Origin: Deltaproteobacteria bacterium
Lineage (GTDB): Bacteria; Myxococcota_A; Polyangia; JAAYKL01
DNA: 12,141 nucleotides
Reading direction: 5' to 3'
NCBI GenBank assembly: GCA_011389755.1
Contig: JAABTR010000203.1
Location: 1 to 12,141 of the forward strand
The position numbers and the translations under genes were made by a program. Below, in pieces: positions 1-6,259 of the stretch. Within the stretch, counting starts at the first letter, position 1, and the number at the start of each line of letters is the position of its first letter. The notes below the pieces were generated by a model, which was not told the origin of the DNA, ran no database searches, and saw only the letters and a program-made list of their open reading frames with translations.

Positions 1-1019
1 AGACTCGTCACAGCCATCGCATCTGCGTCTGCATCGAGAACGACGACGCCGGCCCGGGCGCCCACGCGCTTGGACAAGATGCCCGAGCTCAGGGCCCGGG
101 CGGCCGCGCTCAAACCGAAGACCAGGCCGGCGCCCCCCCCATAGCCGCCGATGTCGTCGAGGCTCCGGATTGGAACCAGGAGGCCGGCGAACGCTTTTTT
201 GACGGCGTCCAAGAAGTCTTTGTCGTCGCGGCTGCTGCGCGTTCCGCTCACGAACAGGATGTCGGGCACCGCCGCCTGCTCCTTAGAAACCAAGGTGGCG
301 AGGGCAGCCTCCCGGCCCCCGCTCGACCAAGAGCCTATCTCGATGCCACCTACCTGGACGGAGCCCGGCTCGGCCTCCCCTGGCTCGAGCACCAAGAAGC
401 CGCAGCCGTCGGCCGGCGCCAGGCCTTCGTGACCATGCACGAAGGACATCGCCCGGGCCGGCGTCGCCGCGAGGCTGCTGCTGCTGCGCAGTCGACCGAC
501 GCTCTGGGGGACAACGCCGCGGTGTGAAACCCCGAGCAGGGCCCTCTGGGCGCGGCCGCTCCCCAGATCGCCCATGGCGCGTCGCAGCAGCCGCCCCACC
601 TGGGAGACGTCGCTGCTCTCGCCGCGCCGCACCCCCGCGAGCGCAGCGCGCTTCGATACGAGCTGGGCCACCACATCGACGAAGGCCTCGTCGCCGCTGT
701 CTTGCAAAGCGACGTACAGCGTCATCGGCAGGCTGCTGCCCTGCTTCGAAGCCTCTTCCGTCAGCGCCTCTCGTGCGGCCGCCATCACCATCTGCTGGGC
801 CGGACCGAGCGGCGCTCCGTCTGCGAGCTCCCGGGACAAAGGCGCCAGGGCCGGGGCCGCCGCGAAAGGCATGGCAAAAGCGCCCGGCTCCCCGGGGAAC
901 CGGTGCATGGTCACGGCGCTGCGCCCCGACTCCAGAGCCCGCAGCCACGCCTGTGCGTTCCCGTGGGCGCCCCAGAGCCCAAACCCGGCGATGCCGATGT
1001 GCGCAGATCGATCTTCCAC
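1..1019 (-). CDS. Beta-ketoacyl synthase-like (thiolase-fold) protein, probably non-catalytic; 3' end outside window
   Basis: This frame is open from a GTG at 1019 to the left edge (339 residues seen; perhaps 20 or so missing). An AAAGG lies just upstream of the GTG, 10 nt after the stop of the preceding gene. The fold is suggested by three ketoacyl-synthase landmarks: an N-terminal IGIAGFGLWGAHGN with SGRSAV (res 8-36), GCGFLVLEPGEA (res 205-216, like GEGAGVLVLE), and SLDDIGGYGGGAGLVFGL (res 286-303, like the K-IGH-GAAG segment). The catalytic residues appear absent. No Cys is present near res 138 where the nucleophile should fall (the only Cys is C206). The first His motif reads VSGTRS (res 257-262) instead of the usual HGTGT, and the second reads IGG instead of IGH. 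I infer a pseudo-ketosynthase, perhaps a chain-length-factor-like partner or a binding protein. No ACP or other fatty-acid gene is visible in the window. Confidence 0.7.
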   Translation of the reverse strand, partial: MEDRSAHIGIAGFGLWGAHGNAQAWLRALESGRSAVTMHRFPGEPGAFAMPFAAAPALAPLSRELADGAPLGPAQQMVMAAAREALTEEASKQGSSLPMTLYVALQDSGDEAFVDVVAQLVSKRAALAGVRRGESSDVSQVGRLLRRAMGDLGSGRAQRALLGVSHRGVVPQSVGRLRSSSSLAATPARAMSFVHGHEGLAPADGCGFLVLEPGEAEPGSVQVGGIEIGSWSSGGREAALATLVSKEQAAVPDILFVSGTRSSRDDKDFLDAVKKAFAGLLVPIRSLDDIGGYGGGAGLVFGLSAAARALSSGILSKRVGARAGVVVLDADADAMAVTS

Positions 1020-1029
1020 GAACGCGCCT

Positions 1030-1656
1030 TTAGGGATTGAAGCGAAACAGGCCGTCCAAGAGCCCGCCGACGATGACGCCGCGGTGATCGTCCGGATCCG
1101 AGATGCCCCACATGGGCGTCACGTAAGGGGAAAAGCCCAGCTCGAAGTTGAAGGTCTCGCCCGGCCTCACGAAGTCGAGACCGAAGTAGCCTCCCACGAT
1201 CGGCCCCACCGCAAAGAAGGACGGCCCGCGGCCCGGGTCTTCGCTGGCGGACTCGTAGTCTGGGCCGTAGTGCAGCGACACCCCGAGCGTGGGCCCTGCC
1301 ACGAACGCCACATCGTCTCCTTGCGCCGGGCGGAACTTGAGGGTCACCGTCGGCTCGAACTGCAGCATGTCGAAGGCCGCTGCGAACATGATGGGGCGAA
1401 AGACCGGCAGATCCACATGAAGCGAGGCATCGTCTCCGACCGAGAACTCGCCGAACACGGAGACGTCGGCCGCGACCCCCCCGCGGGTGCCGGGATCGGA
1501 CGCCACGCACATGCGGACGTTGTCGTACCGTCCCCCGAGCCGCACCTTCACACCAAAGATGAACTCATCTGTTGCTGCCTGGGCATGAGCCCCGGCCGCG
1601 GTGGCCAACGTAAGCAAAAAGACAACACCGACACCGATAATTTTGGGATACGTCAT
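1030..1656 (-). CDS. Exported outer-membrane beta-barrel-like protein, unknown function
   Basis: A 208-residue protein starting at the ATG at 1656. That start places a clean signal peptide at the N-terminus: MTYPK, a hydrophobic stretch, then AGAHAQA with cleavage near res 25-27. The longer open frame up to 1824 would put unstructured Arg-rich sequence before it and overlap the upstream gene, so I rejected it. The mature part alternates short amphipathic strands rich in Gly, Phe, Val and Tyr (for example FGVKVRLGGRYDNV, then repeated V-x-F-x-V patterns) and ends LFRFNP. This is compatible with a small 8-stranded barrel. No family is recognised. No convincing Shine-Dalgarno sequence precedes the ATG. 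It sits 77 nt after the kinase gene and 10 nt before the synthase-like gene, so it is probably the fourth gene of a minus-strand unit. Confidence 0.75.
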   Translation of the reverse strand: MTYPKIIGVGVVFLLTLATAAGAHAQAATDEFIFGVKVRLGGRYDNVRMCVASDPGTRGGVAADVSVFGEFSVGDDASLHVDLPVFRPIMFAAAFDMLQFEPTVTLKFRPAQGDDVAFVAGPTLGVSLHYGPDYESASEDPGRGPSFFAVGPIVGGYFGLDFVRPGETFNFELGFSPYVTPMWGISDPDDHRGVIVGGLLDGLFRFNP

Positions 1657-1670
1657 GGCGACAATTTCGT

Positions 1671-1685
1671 GCCGGTGGTCCCGGC
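1671..1685. repeat. Short perfect hairpin upstream of the barrel-like gene
   Basis: On the minus strand GCCGG and CCGGC form a 5-bp perfect stem around the loop GACCA, 14 nt before the ATG at 1656. It directly follows a TTGACA hexamer (1686-1691, minus). It could affect translation or be an operator. Short GC stems like this are common in GC-rich DNA, so confidence is low. Confidence 0.3.
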
Positions 1686-1733
1686 TGTCAATAGCAAAGT
1701 GCGAAAGCGGAAGACCTCTGTCGCGGCGACGCC

Positions 1734-2804
1734 CTACCCCAGCCGTTCGATGAGGCGCCTGCGCTCCCCGCGAAGTTCCCGCGCGCTTCGGTGAAGGCTC
1801 CACTGCCCCCGGGCCCGCCACCAATTGTGATCGGCCGCGCTCGAAAACCGCCGCCTATCCCAGCGGAAGTAGGACTCATTTAAAGTATCGGCTGCAAAAC
1901 GGGCCACAAGCTCCAGGCTGATCCACTCCACACCGTATATCAAGGCTTCCCGCTCCTGGGCGGTCCATCCGAGTGGCCCCTCGCCCGCGTAACCCTCCAG
2001 GGAGGCGGCAAAGACGTCGATGTCGAACTCCGCCTCCACGACATCCTCGCCGGACCGGTTGCACCAAGAGCGCCACGCGTCCCCCAGCTCGAAGTGCAGG
2101 GGCATGGGAGCCAAGGTGTCCAAGTCCACGAGGCAGGCCGCCCGATGAAACCGGCCGCGCTCATCGCGGCCAAACACGACATTGCTCAACTTAAGGTCCC
2201 CGTGGCACGGCCGCGTTGGCAGATCGTCGAAGCGGGGCAGCCGGGCCGCCGCCTCCAGGATTTCTTCGGCCAGCCGGGCGACCCTGTCGCGAAAAGGATG
2301 GCCGGGCAGACCCGCCACGGCGTCTTGCAGTCGCTCCAAATGGGCATTTGTGTCATGGACTCCGAAGCGAACCCCCTCGTAGGTGTGGTCGAGGCTGTCG
2401 AGCGCGCGGTGAAAGCGCGCGACCAGTCCCCCAGCCGAGCGCGCCTGACGCAGGTCTTGGACGACGGAAAAGCTGCGCCCTTCGACGAACGTCAACAGGC
2501 GCCAAATGCCGCCGTCGCCCAAGTCCGCGAAGTTTTCCCCGTCGTCCGATGGGATGAGCCGCGGGGTCTCGAGCCCAAGCTCCGACAGATGGGCCGTCAC
2601 GACGGCGATGTTCTCGTTGATGAGGCGGTCGAAAATGTCGCTCACCCTCTGCAGCACATACTTCTTCTCGCCGGTATCGACGAGAAAGCTCTGATTGATG
2701 AGCCCACCTTCCAGCGATGATATGCTCGCACCTCGGGCGGGGGTGAAGCGATCTCTGGCTTCCATGGCAATGGTGGGGACGGGGCTCGGCGGCATAGGGC
2801 TCAC
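1734..2804 (-). CDS. Phosphotransferase-family kinase, NahK / homoserine-kinase-II-like
   Basis: A 356-residue cytoplasmic kinase of the aminoglycoside phosphotransferase (APH/choline kinase) superfamily. Visible motifs are GGLINQSFLV then KKYVLQRVSDIF (res 33-58, glycine-loop and ATP-binding region), INENI (res 62-66), the catalytic loop CHGDLKLSNVVF (res 200-211; base D203, N208) and the metal-site LVDLDTLAPMPLHFELGD (res 225-242; D227). The KYVLQRV and DLDT signatures resemble N-acetylhexosamine 1-kinase (NahK) more than antibiotic kinases, so a sugar 1-phosphorylating role is likely, with substrate unproven. The GTG at 2804 overlaps the preceding stop as GTGA, which suggests translational coupling. 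ATGs at 2795 and 2765 are alternative starts, and none has a strong Shine-Dalgarno sequence. It is the only clearly cytoplasmic enzyme among exported products in this unit. Confidence 0.85.
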   Translation of the reverse strand: MSPMPPSPVPTIAMEARDRFTPARGASISSLEGGLINQSFLVDTGEKKYVLQRVSDIFDRLINENIAVVTAHLSELGLETPRLIPSDDGENFADLGDGGIWRLLTFVEGRSFSVVQDLRQARSAGGLVARFHRALDSLDHTYEGVRFGVHDTNAHLERLQDAVAGLPGHPFRDRVARLAEEILEAAARLPRFDDLPTRPCHGDLKLSNVVFGRDERGRFHRAACLVDLDTLAPMPLHFELGDAWRSWCNRSGEDVVEAEFDIDVFAASLEGYAGEGPLGWTAQEREALIYGVEWISLELVARFAADTLNESYFRWDRRRFSSAADHNWWRARGQWSLHRSARELRGERRRLIERLG

Positions 2805-3376
2805 TCGCTTGGCAGGGCCAGTCTCCGAACCGCTGCGATAAACCGGTCAAGGGGCACATACAAGGTTCGTTTCGACGACGCGAGCTCGAGCGCCCCGTCC
2901 GGGGTTTCGTCGACCAGCCGGAGCCCCTCCAGGCTCCTCGTCACCATGGGGACTAAAGCCCCATCGCCGCGGATCACGCGAAACACCCCTTGGGAGAGGC
3001 CCACAGCCTGGAATCGCGCCGGTTCCACGCGCTGCAAAGGGGTCAAAAACAAAAGCGTCTCCTCACCGACCCGCAGCCGGGCTTCTCCGGGAACGTGCCG
3101 CACGATATTACCCAGCTCACCGCCCTCGAGGCGAACCGTTATCTCGCCCGGGCCTCGACCCACCACGTACGCGTCGACAGCGATCCGCACGTCGGTCACG
3201 ATGCGCCCGGGCGCGCCCTCCAAGCCTTCAGCTGCGATCACGCGGCCGTGAGCCACCACGTCCGCCGCCTCGACGAGCTCCTGGGTCGAATACGCCCTCA
3301 CCGTCGTCGCCGTCGCCGGCTGCAACACAGGCGCGATCGACAACATCACCACAAAGCCGAGAATGTACTTTTTCAT
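2801..3376 (-). CDS. Secreted protein of unknown function
   Basis: A 191-residue protein with a typical signal peptide: MKKYILGFVVMLSIAPV, then ATATT with cleavage near res 23. The mature region begins TVRAYSTQELVEAADVVAHGRV and continues with a predicted all-beta segment containing GEITVRLEGGELGNIV, GEETLLFLTPLQ and SQGVFRVIRGDG. This layout (a 'sense a status, gate release' like opening followed by a GGELG and LLFL core) recurs in uncharacterised exported proteins of myxobacteria-like bacteria. I know of no assigned function. The ATG lies 21 nt after the stop of the Cys-rich lipoprotein gene and its own stop overlaps the start of the kinase gene, so it is co-transcribed with both. There is no canonical ribosome-binding site next to the ATG; the nearest purine run (AAAAGGG) is about 17 nt upstream. 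Confidence 0.8.
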   Translation of the reverse strand: MKKYILGFVVMLSIAPVLQPATATTVRAYSTQELVEAADVVAHGRVIAAEGLEGAPGRIVTDVRIAVDAYVVGRGPGEITVRLEGGELGNIVRHVPGEARLRVGEETLLFLTPLQRVEPARFQAVGLSQGVFRVIRGDGALVPMVTRSLEGLRLVDETPDGALELASSKRTLYVPLDRFIAAVRRLALPSE

Positions 3377-3397
3377 TTGGAGTCTAAAGCCGCCCTT

Positions 3398-4102
3398 TTA
3401 GTCGACACACGCCCCCGAGCCGTTTTGAAGCGGCGCGCACCAGCGCCCGTTCGTGCACGTGCTGATGGGGTCGCAGCCCGTCTCAAAACAGTAGCCCGTC
3501 AACTGATCGCTGGCAACGAGGCACTCGGACGTCCCCGGGCAGGTCACCGTGCCCGAACAGATATCGGACGGCATCTCCCCCGTGGCAGGGGCGCAGTACG
3601 TCAAATTAGTACTAGCTGTCGGATAACAGTAACCCGCCTGCCCGGGTTCGGTCGTCGAGCACCCCTCGACCTCACACGTTCTCCAGCAAAAAGCATCATT
3701 CTCCTCAGGGTAGCCGGTGACGCACACCATCGACTGCTCATCGCAGGGCACCTCGGCAACACAGCAGGCCTGCCCGACAGCACCGCAGAAAGGATCGTCG
3801 CTCCCCGTGTCCTCGTCATCCACCGTCTCTTGCGGCTCACCTGTCTGCGAATCCGGCTTGTCGTCATCCGTGTCTCCCCCGCCGCTATCGCTCGTCGGCA
3901 CGGAGGTGTCGTCCTCGGAAGTGCTCACCGAGTCATCACCATCACTCGAAGCCGAAGTACTGTCTCCATCCTCCGTCTCTCGGCCGCCTGTCTCTTTGCC
4001 CTGGGAGCCCTCACCGACGTAGTCGGCAGTGACACAGCCGCTGCTCGCAAACAAAAGGACGAACACAAACGAACCGATGACGACGAATCCCCTTTTTCCC
4101 AT
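3398..4102 (-). CDS. Cys-rich outer-membrane lipoprotein with acidic Ser/Thr/Asp linker
   Basis: A 234-residue protein. Start ATG at 4102 has AGAGG seven bases upstream. A lipoprotein signal (MGKRGFVVIGSFVFVLLFASSGC) ends at a lipobox Cys, C23; Val at +2 would direct it to the outer membrane in the usual Gram-negative sorting rule. Residues 28-104 form a low-complexity linker rich in Asp, Ser, Thr, Glu and Gly, with no Cys. Residues 106-232 contain 18 cysteines, an even number allowing nine disulfides, in a small-domain pattern (CGAVGQACC, CWRTC, CFETGC). This surface-displayed, linker-plus-knot design is common in myxobacteria and Bradymonadales-type genomes. Function is unknown; adhesion or binding is a guess. 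It is the first gene of the minus-strand unit and has a strong promoter candidate with a long leader. Confidence 0.85.
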   Translation of the reverse strand: MGKRGFVVIGSFVFVLLFASSGCVTADYVGEGSQGKETGGRETEDGDSTSASSDGDDSVSTSEDDTSVPTSDSGGGDTDDDKPDSQTGEPQETVDDEDTGSDDPFCGAVGQACCVAEVPCDEQSMVCVTGYPEENDAFCWRTCEVEGCSTTEPGQAGYCYPTASTNLTYCAPATGEMPSDICSGTVTCPGTSECLVASDQLTGYCFETGCDPISTCTNGRWCAPLQNGSGACVD

Positions 4103-4271
4103 GGCATAACCTCTATTTGCTTCGCAATGCGTTGTTTTGCATCGAAGTTCTTCTCCACCAGGCAGCTTGTTCGCAACACCAAGGAGCCCTTTTTAGATTC
4201 AATTGTCTCGGATTTCCCCCTAGGTTTCAAGTCATTCCAGAGGCTATGGAAATTTGCACCGCGTCAAATTA

Positions 4272-4301
4272 CACCTAGCGTGAATTTTTTTAATATAGGT
4301 G
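4272..4301. repeat. Inverted repeat over the lipoprotein promoter
   Basis: CACCTA (4272-4277) and TAGGTG (4296-4301) are a perfect 6-bp inverted repeat separated by 18 bp. The right arm overlaps the minus-strand -10 box and the left arm falls just past the expected transcription start. The centre-to-centre distance of 24 bp (about two helical turns) suits a dimeric repressor, but a 6-bp arm can also arise by chance. Confidence 0.35.
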
Positions 4302-4320
4302 CTTATTTCTTTATTCTCAA
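4292..4320 (-). promoter_or_regulatory. Sigma70-type promoter for the minus-strand lipoprotein unit
   Basis: Read on the minus strand: -35 TTGAGA (4320-4315, five of six), a 17-nt spacer and -10 TATATT (4297-4292, five of six). The start of transcription would be near 4285, leaving a leader of about 183 nt before the ATG at 4102. Confidence 0.6.
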
Positions 4321-4370
4321 AGCCGCTACTTTATTTGAGCAGCAAAACCAAAAGATAGGGGAGCAAGAGC

Positions 4371-4778
4371 ATGGCTCTGGCAAAAAAATTCCGCGATTGG
4401 AAAAGAAACACGGTTGCGTGTGACACGAGGCGGATCCTCATCGTGGATAACGACCCGGTCCGGGTCTCGCGACTCTACGGAGCTTTGTCCAGAAACCTCA
4501 TCGTCGAGGTCGCCTATGACGGGCTCACCGCCTTGCGCAAGCTGGACAGCCAGGAGTATTTCGCCGTGATCACCGCAGCGGAGTCGATGTGGATCAACGG
4601 CATCGGTCTCTTGCGCTGGCTGAGGTACTGCAGGCCCAGCATCCATCGTGTTTTGATGAGCGAGGGCCCCGGCGCCGCCTTCACCGACCAAGGCCGGCCC
4701 GAGGTGGTTCAGTGGTTCTTACCGGCTTCCGACAAAGACGCGGTTTTAAAGCTGGTGCCTTTTTCGATCGCCGGTTGA
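4371..4778 (+). CDS. Free-standing receiver-like protein lacking the phosphoacceptor Asp
   Basis: A 135-residue protein; AGGGGAG seven bases before the ATG supports the start. Residues 20-127 follow the CheY-like receiver layout. RRILIVDNDPVRVSRL (res 20-35) carries the acidic pair region (D26, N27, D28). VEVAYDGLTALRKLD (res 45-59) is helix 2, NGIGLLRWLR (res 76-85) matches the segment after the active site, and VLMSEG (res 94-99) carries Ser97 at the conserved Thr/Ser position. The usual LLD is replaced by ITA (A69), and the conserved Lys before Pro-Phe is not present (WFLPAS). There is no output domain. I infer a phosphorylation-independent pseudo-receiver that may bind a partner or act as a decoy. 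It is transcribed alone, divergent from the lipoprotein unit and convergent with the FG-GAP gene 42 nt downstream. Confidence 0.75.
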   Translation: MALAKKFRDWKRNTVACDTRRILIVDNDPVRVSRLYGALSRNLIVEVAYDGLTALRKLDSQEYFAVITAAESMWINGIGLLRWLRYCRPSIHRVLMSEGPGAAFTDQGRPEVVQWFLPASDKDAVLKLVPFSIAG

Positions 4779-4820
4779 TGGATAATGGGGACAGCCGGAG
4801 CTGAGGAAGCACCAACGCAC

Positions 4821-6116
4821 TTAATCGGCAACCGTGATATTCCACACCATGGCCGAAGACGGAACCGGACGCCGCCAGACGACCTCTTTTTTATAGGCGC
4901 CGTCCTCAAAGTCGTAACGATTCAAGGAGCCTGAGTTGTCATCCGCGACGTAGAGCTCCAGACGCCCGTCGTCCTCGATGTCGGCGATGTAAGCCGCGTG
5001 CTCAAAGCCGCCCGAGTCCTTTGCGATGCTCTTCGGCTCCCAGCCCTCGTCGGTTTTCTCGATAACCCAGACCCCCGCAGAGAACGCCGCAGCGACGAGC
5101 TCATCGCGCCCGTCGTGGTCGATGTCGCCGGCCACGAGAAACCTCAAGAAACGATCATTGATGGTCGCGACTTGCGACGATTCAAACGTGCCGTCTTTCA
5201 GATCGTAGCGCCTAATCTCCACCGGCGCTTTGATGGTGGCGCCATCGGTCTCGGCTTCGAGCGACGCGTAGAGCTCCGAGGTGCCGTCTTTTTCGATGTC
5301 CGCCACGAGGATCTCCTTGATGTGCCGGCTGCTCAAAGAGACCACCTCGGATCGTTCGAATTTTTCACCGTTCCAAGCATAGCGCACTATCTTGCCGCCT
5401 TGATCCTTGCCCGAAGCGGTGTTCGGCTCGCTGGGGGTCGCATAGATCTCGAGCTTCCCGTCCTTGTCCAGGTCGCCCACCTCTATCTCGTGCACGAAGG
5501 TATCTTTGTGACGGTCGATCTCCTCGGGGACCCACTTGCCGTCTTTGTTCCACACCACCGCGACCACGCCCTGATCGTGGGTGGCGATGGCCAGATCGTC
5601 GGCGCCGTCTCCGTCGAAGTCCCCGAGCTCGAAGTCTCTGAGCCTGTTGTGTTTGCCTCCGAACTCGGTCTTCCACAGAGTCTGAGAGACCCACTCTCCG
5701 CCCTCTTTGTTCCAGAGCTTGAGCTGGGCCTCGTTGGCGCCGATGGTCAAGATCCCTTCGTCCTTGTACTGGACGGCCTTGTGAAATACGTTGGACTGCG
5801 TGTCCTCCACGCGCTCAGTCTTCCACTTGCCGTTTTCCTTGGCTATCACGAGCATGACCGCCCGATCCGGGACCGTGTATTGGCCTTTGTCATCCGGCTT
5901 GAACTGGGACATGGTCACGAGCAGCGAACGGGACCGCTGCGCGGTCTCGGATTTGTCTTTTCCTTGCGCCGGGTCAGGCTTTGCTTTTTCCGCCGCGGCG
6001 CGCGTCTTGGCATCCCGGCTTGGTTGGTCCTTGTCCTTGGCTTTTCCGCACCCCGCCGCGAGCCCACAGGCGAGCAGAAAAGAGAAGACGACGCGAGTCA
6101 AACCACCAATGTGCAT
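4821..6116 (-). CDS. FG-GAP/VCBS-repeat lipoprotein with five calcium-type loops
   Basis: A 431-residue lipoprotein. I chose the ATG at 6116 because AGGAG lies seven bases upstream and a lipoprotein signal follows directly: a hydrophobic core, then LAAGC with C23; Gly at +2 suggests the outer membrane. A charged Lys/Asp/Ala linker (res 24-60) leads to a repeat domain. Five Asp-rich loops of the EF-hand-like FG-GAP type are visible: DFDGDGADDL (166-175), DLDKDGKLEI (215-224), DIEKDGTSEL (273-282), DIDHDGRDEL (331-340) and DIEDDGRLEL (379-388). They are spaced 48-58 residues apart, as in a beta-propeller with calcium sites on successive blades. Blades often end in a W/Y-containing strand (VVWNKDG, VRYAWNG, IRRYDLKDG, NRYDFEDG). 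It probably has a surface or periplasmic binding or adhesion role; the ligand is unknown. It appears monocistronic: a terminator precedes it and a convergent gene follows. Confidence 0.85.
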   Translation of the reverse strand: MHIGGLTRVVFSFLLACGLAAGCGKAKDKDQPSRDAKTRAAAEKAKPDPAQGKDKSETAQRSRSLLVTMSQFKPDDKGQYTVPDRAVMLVIAKENGKWKTERVEDTQSNVFHKAVQYKDEGILTIGANEAQLKLWNKEGGEWVSQTLWKTEFGGKHNRLRDFELGDFDGDGADDLAIATHDQGVVAVVWNKDGKWVPEEIDRHKDTFVHEIEVGDLDKDGKLEIYATPSEPNTASGKDQGGKIVRYAWNGEKFERSEVVSLSSRHIKEILVADIEKDGTSELYASLEAETDGATIKAPVEIRRYDLKDGTFESSQVATINDRFLRFLVAGDIDHDGRDELVAAAFSAGVWVIEKTDEGWEPKSIAKDSGGFEHAAYIADIEDDGRLELYVADDNSGSLNRYDFEDGAYKKEVVWRRPVPSSAMVWNITVAD

Positions 6117-6171
6117 TACGATACTCCTTTTTTTAATCGTCTGATTGTGGATACATATCAATTCGAGGACG

Positions 6172-6189
6172 CGGAAACAAACATTTCCG
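6172..6189. repeat. Dyad upstream of the FG-GAP lipoprotein gene
   Basis: CGGAAA (6172-6177) and TTTCCG (6184-6189) form a perfect 6-bp inverted repeat with a 6-bp centre, about 56 bp before the ATG at 6116. It covers a weak minus-strand -35 candidate (TTGTTT, 6180-6175) that lies 17 nt from a weak -10 (TATGTA, 6157-6152). It is a possible operator, with modest support. Confidence 0.35.
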
Positions 6190-6226
6190 GACAATTTCGA
6201 AGGTCGCTCAAGGTGAGGCGGGGGCT

Positions 6227-6259
6227 AAAAAATCAAAAAGAGGGCGTCAGTCGACGCTC
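6227..6259 (-). terminator. Intrinsic terminator at the end of the sigma/FecR unit
   Basis: On the minus strand GAGCGTC (6259-6253), loop GACT, then GACG-CC-CTC (6248-6240) can pair as seven base pairs with a two-base bulge. It is followed by TTTTTGATTTTTT (6239-6227). The stem overlaps the last codons and stop of the FecR-TPR gene. Its position separates that unit from the FG-GAP gene. Confidence 0.5.

Larger units (their letters stand above)
4103..4370. other. Divergent intergenic region between the lipoprotein and receiver-like genes
   Basis: This 268-bp spacer is clearly more AT-rich than the flanking genes, especially at 4260-4340. It holds the minus promoter at 4292-4320, an inverted repeat over its -10 box and a roughly 180-nt leader for the minus-strand unit. 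For the plus-strand gene a weak candidate pair is ATTACA at 4268-4273 and TAATAT at 4291-4296, 17 nt apart, four of six matches each. The plus gene has an AGGGGAG ribosome-binding site at 4357-4363. I found no RNA gene or ORF in it. Confidence 0.6.

Noticed and set aside
474..487. Tandem GCT repeat
   Set aside because: About four in-frame Ser codons inside the synthase-like gene; too short to be a notable repeat.
283..948. A 221-codon minus-strand frame inside the synthase-like gene
   Set aside because: Its product is almost all Gly, Arg and Ala. The neighbouring frame, open to the window edge from 1019, carries the family motifs.
574..1794. A 406-codon open frame on the plus strand
   Set aside because: It is antisense to three minus-strand genes, with no recognisable domain or ribosome-binding site; typical of GC-rich shadow frames.
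1657..1824. N-terminal extension of the barrel-like gene
   Set aside because: It overlaps the kinase gene's end and buries the signal peptide behind 56 Arg-rich residues.
2990..4423. A 477-codon open frame on the plus strand
   Set aside because: It runs antisense through the secreted-protein and lipoprotein genes and through an AT-rich promoter region. Composition is Arg/His/Pro-rich without domains, and the minus-strand genes have signal peptides and ribosome-binding sites.
4779..4820. Possible bidirectional terminator between the convergent genes
   Set aside because: Only a 4-bp stem (CAGC/GCTG at 4792-4803) and no T-run in either direction.
6152..6180. Promoter TTGTTT-N17-TATGTA for the FG-GAP gene
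   Set aside because: Only three of six matches in each box, which is near chance; kept as a note with the dyad rather than as a promoter call.
6117..6194. N-terminal extension of the FG-GAP lipoprotein
   Set aside because: The ATG at 6116 has AGGAG at seven bases and begins a standard lipoprotein signal; the 26 extra residues would spoil it.
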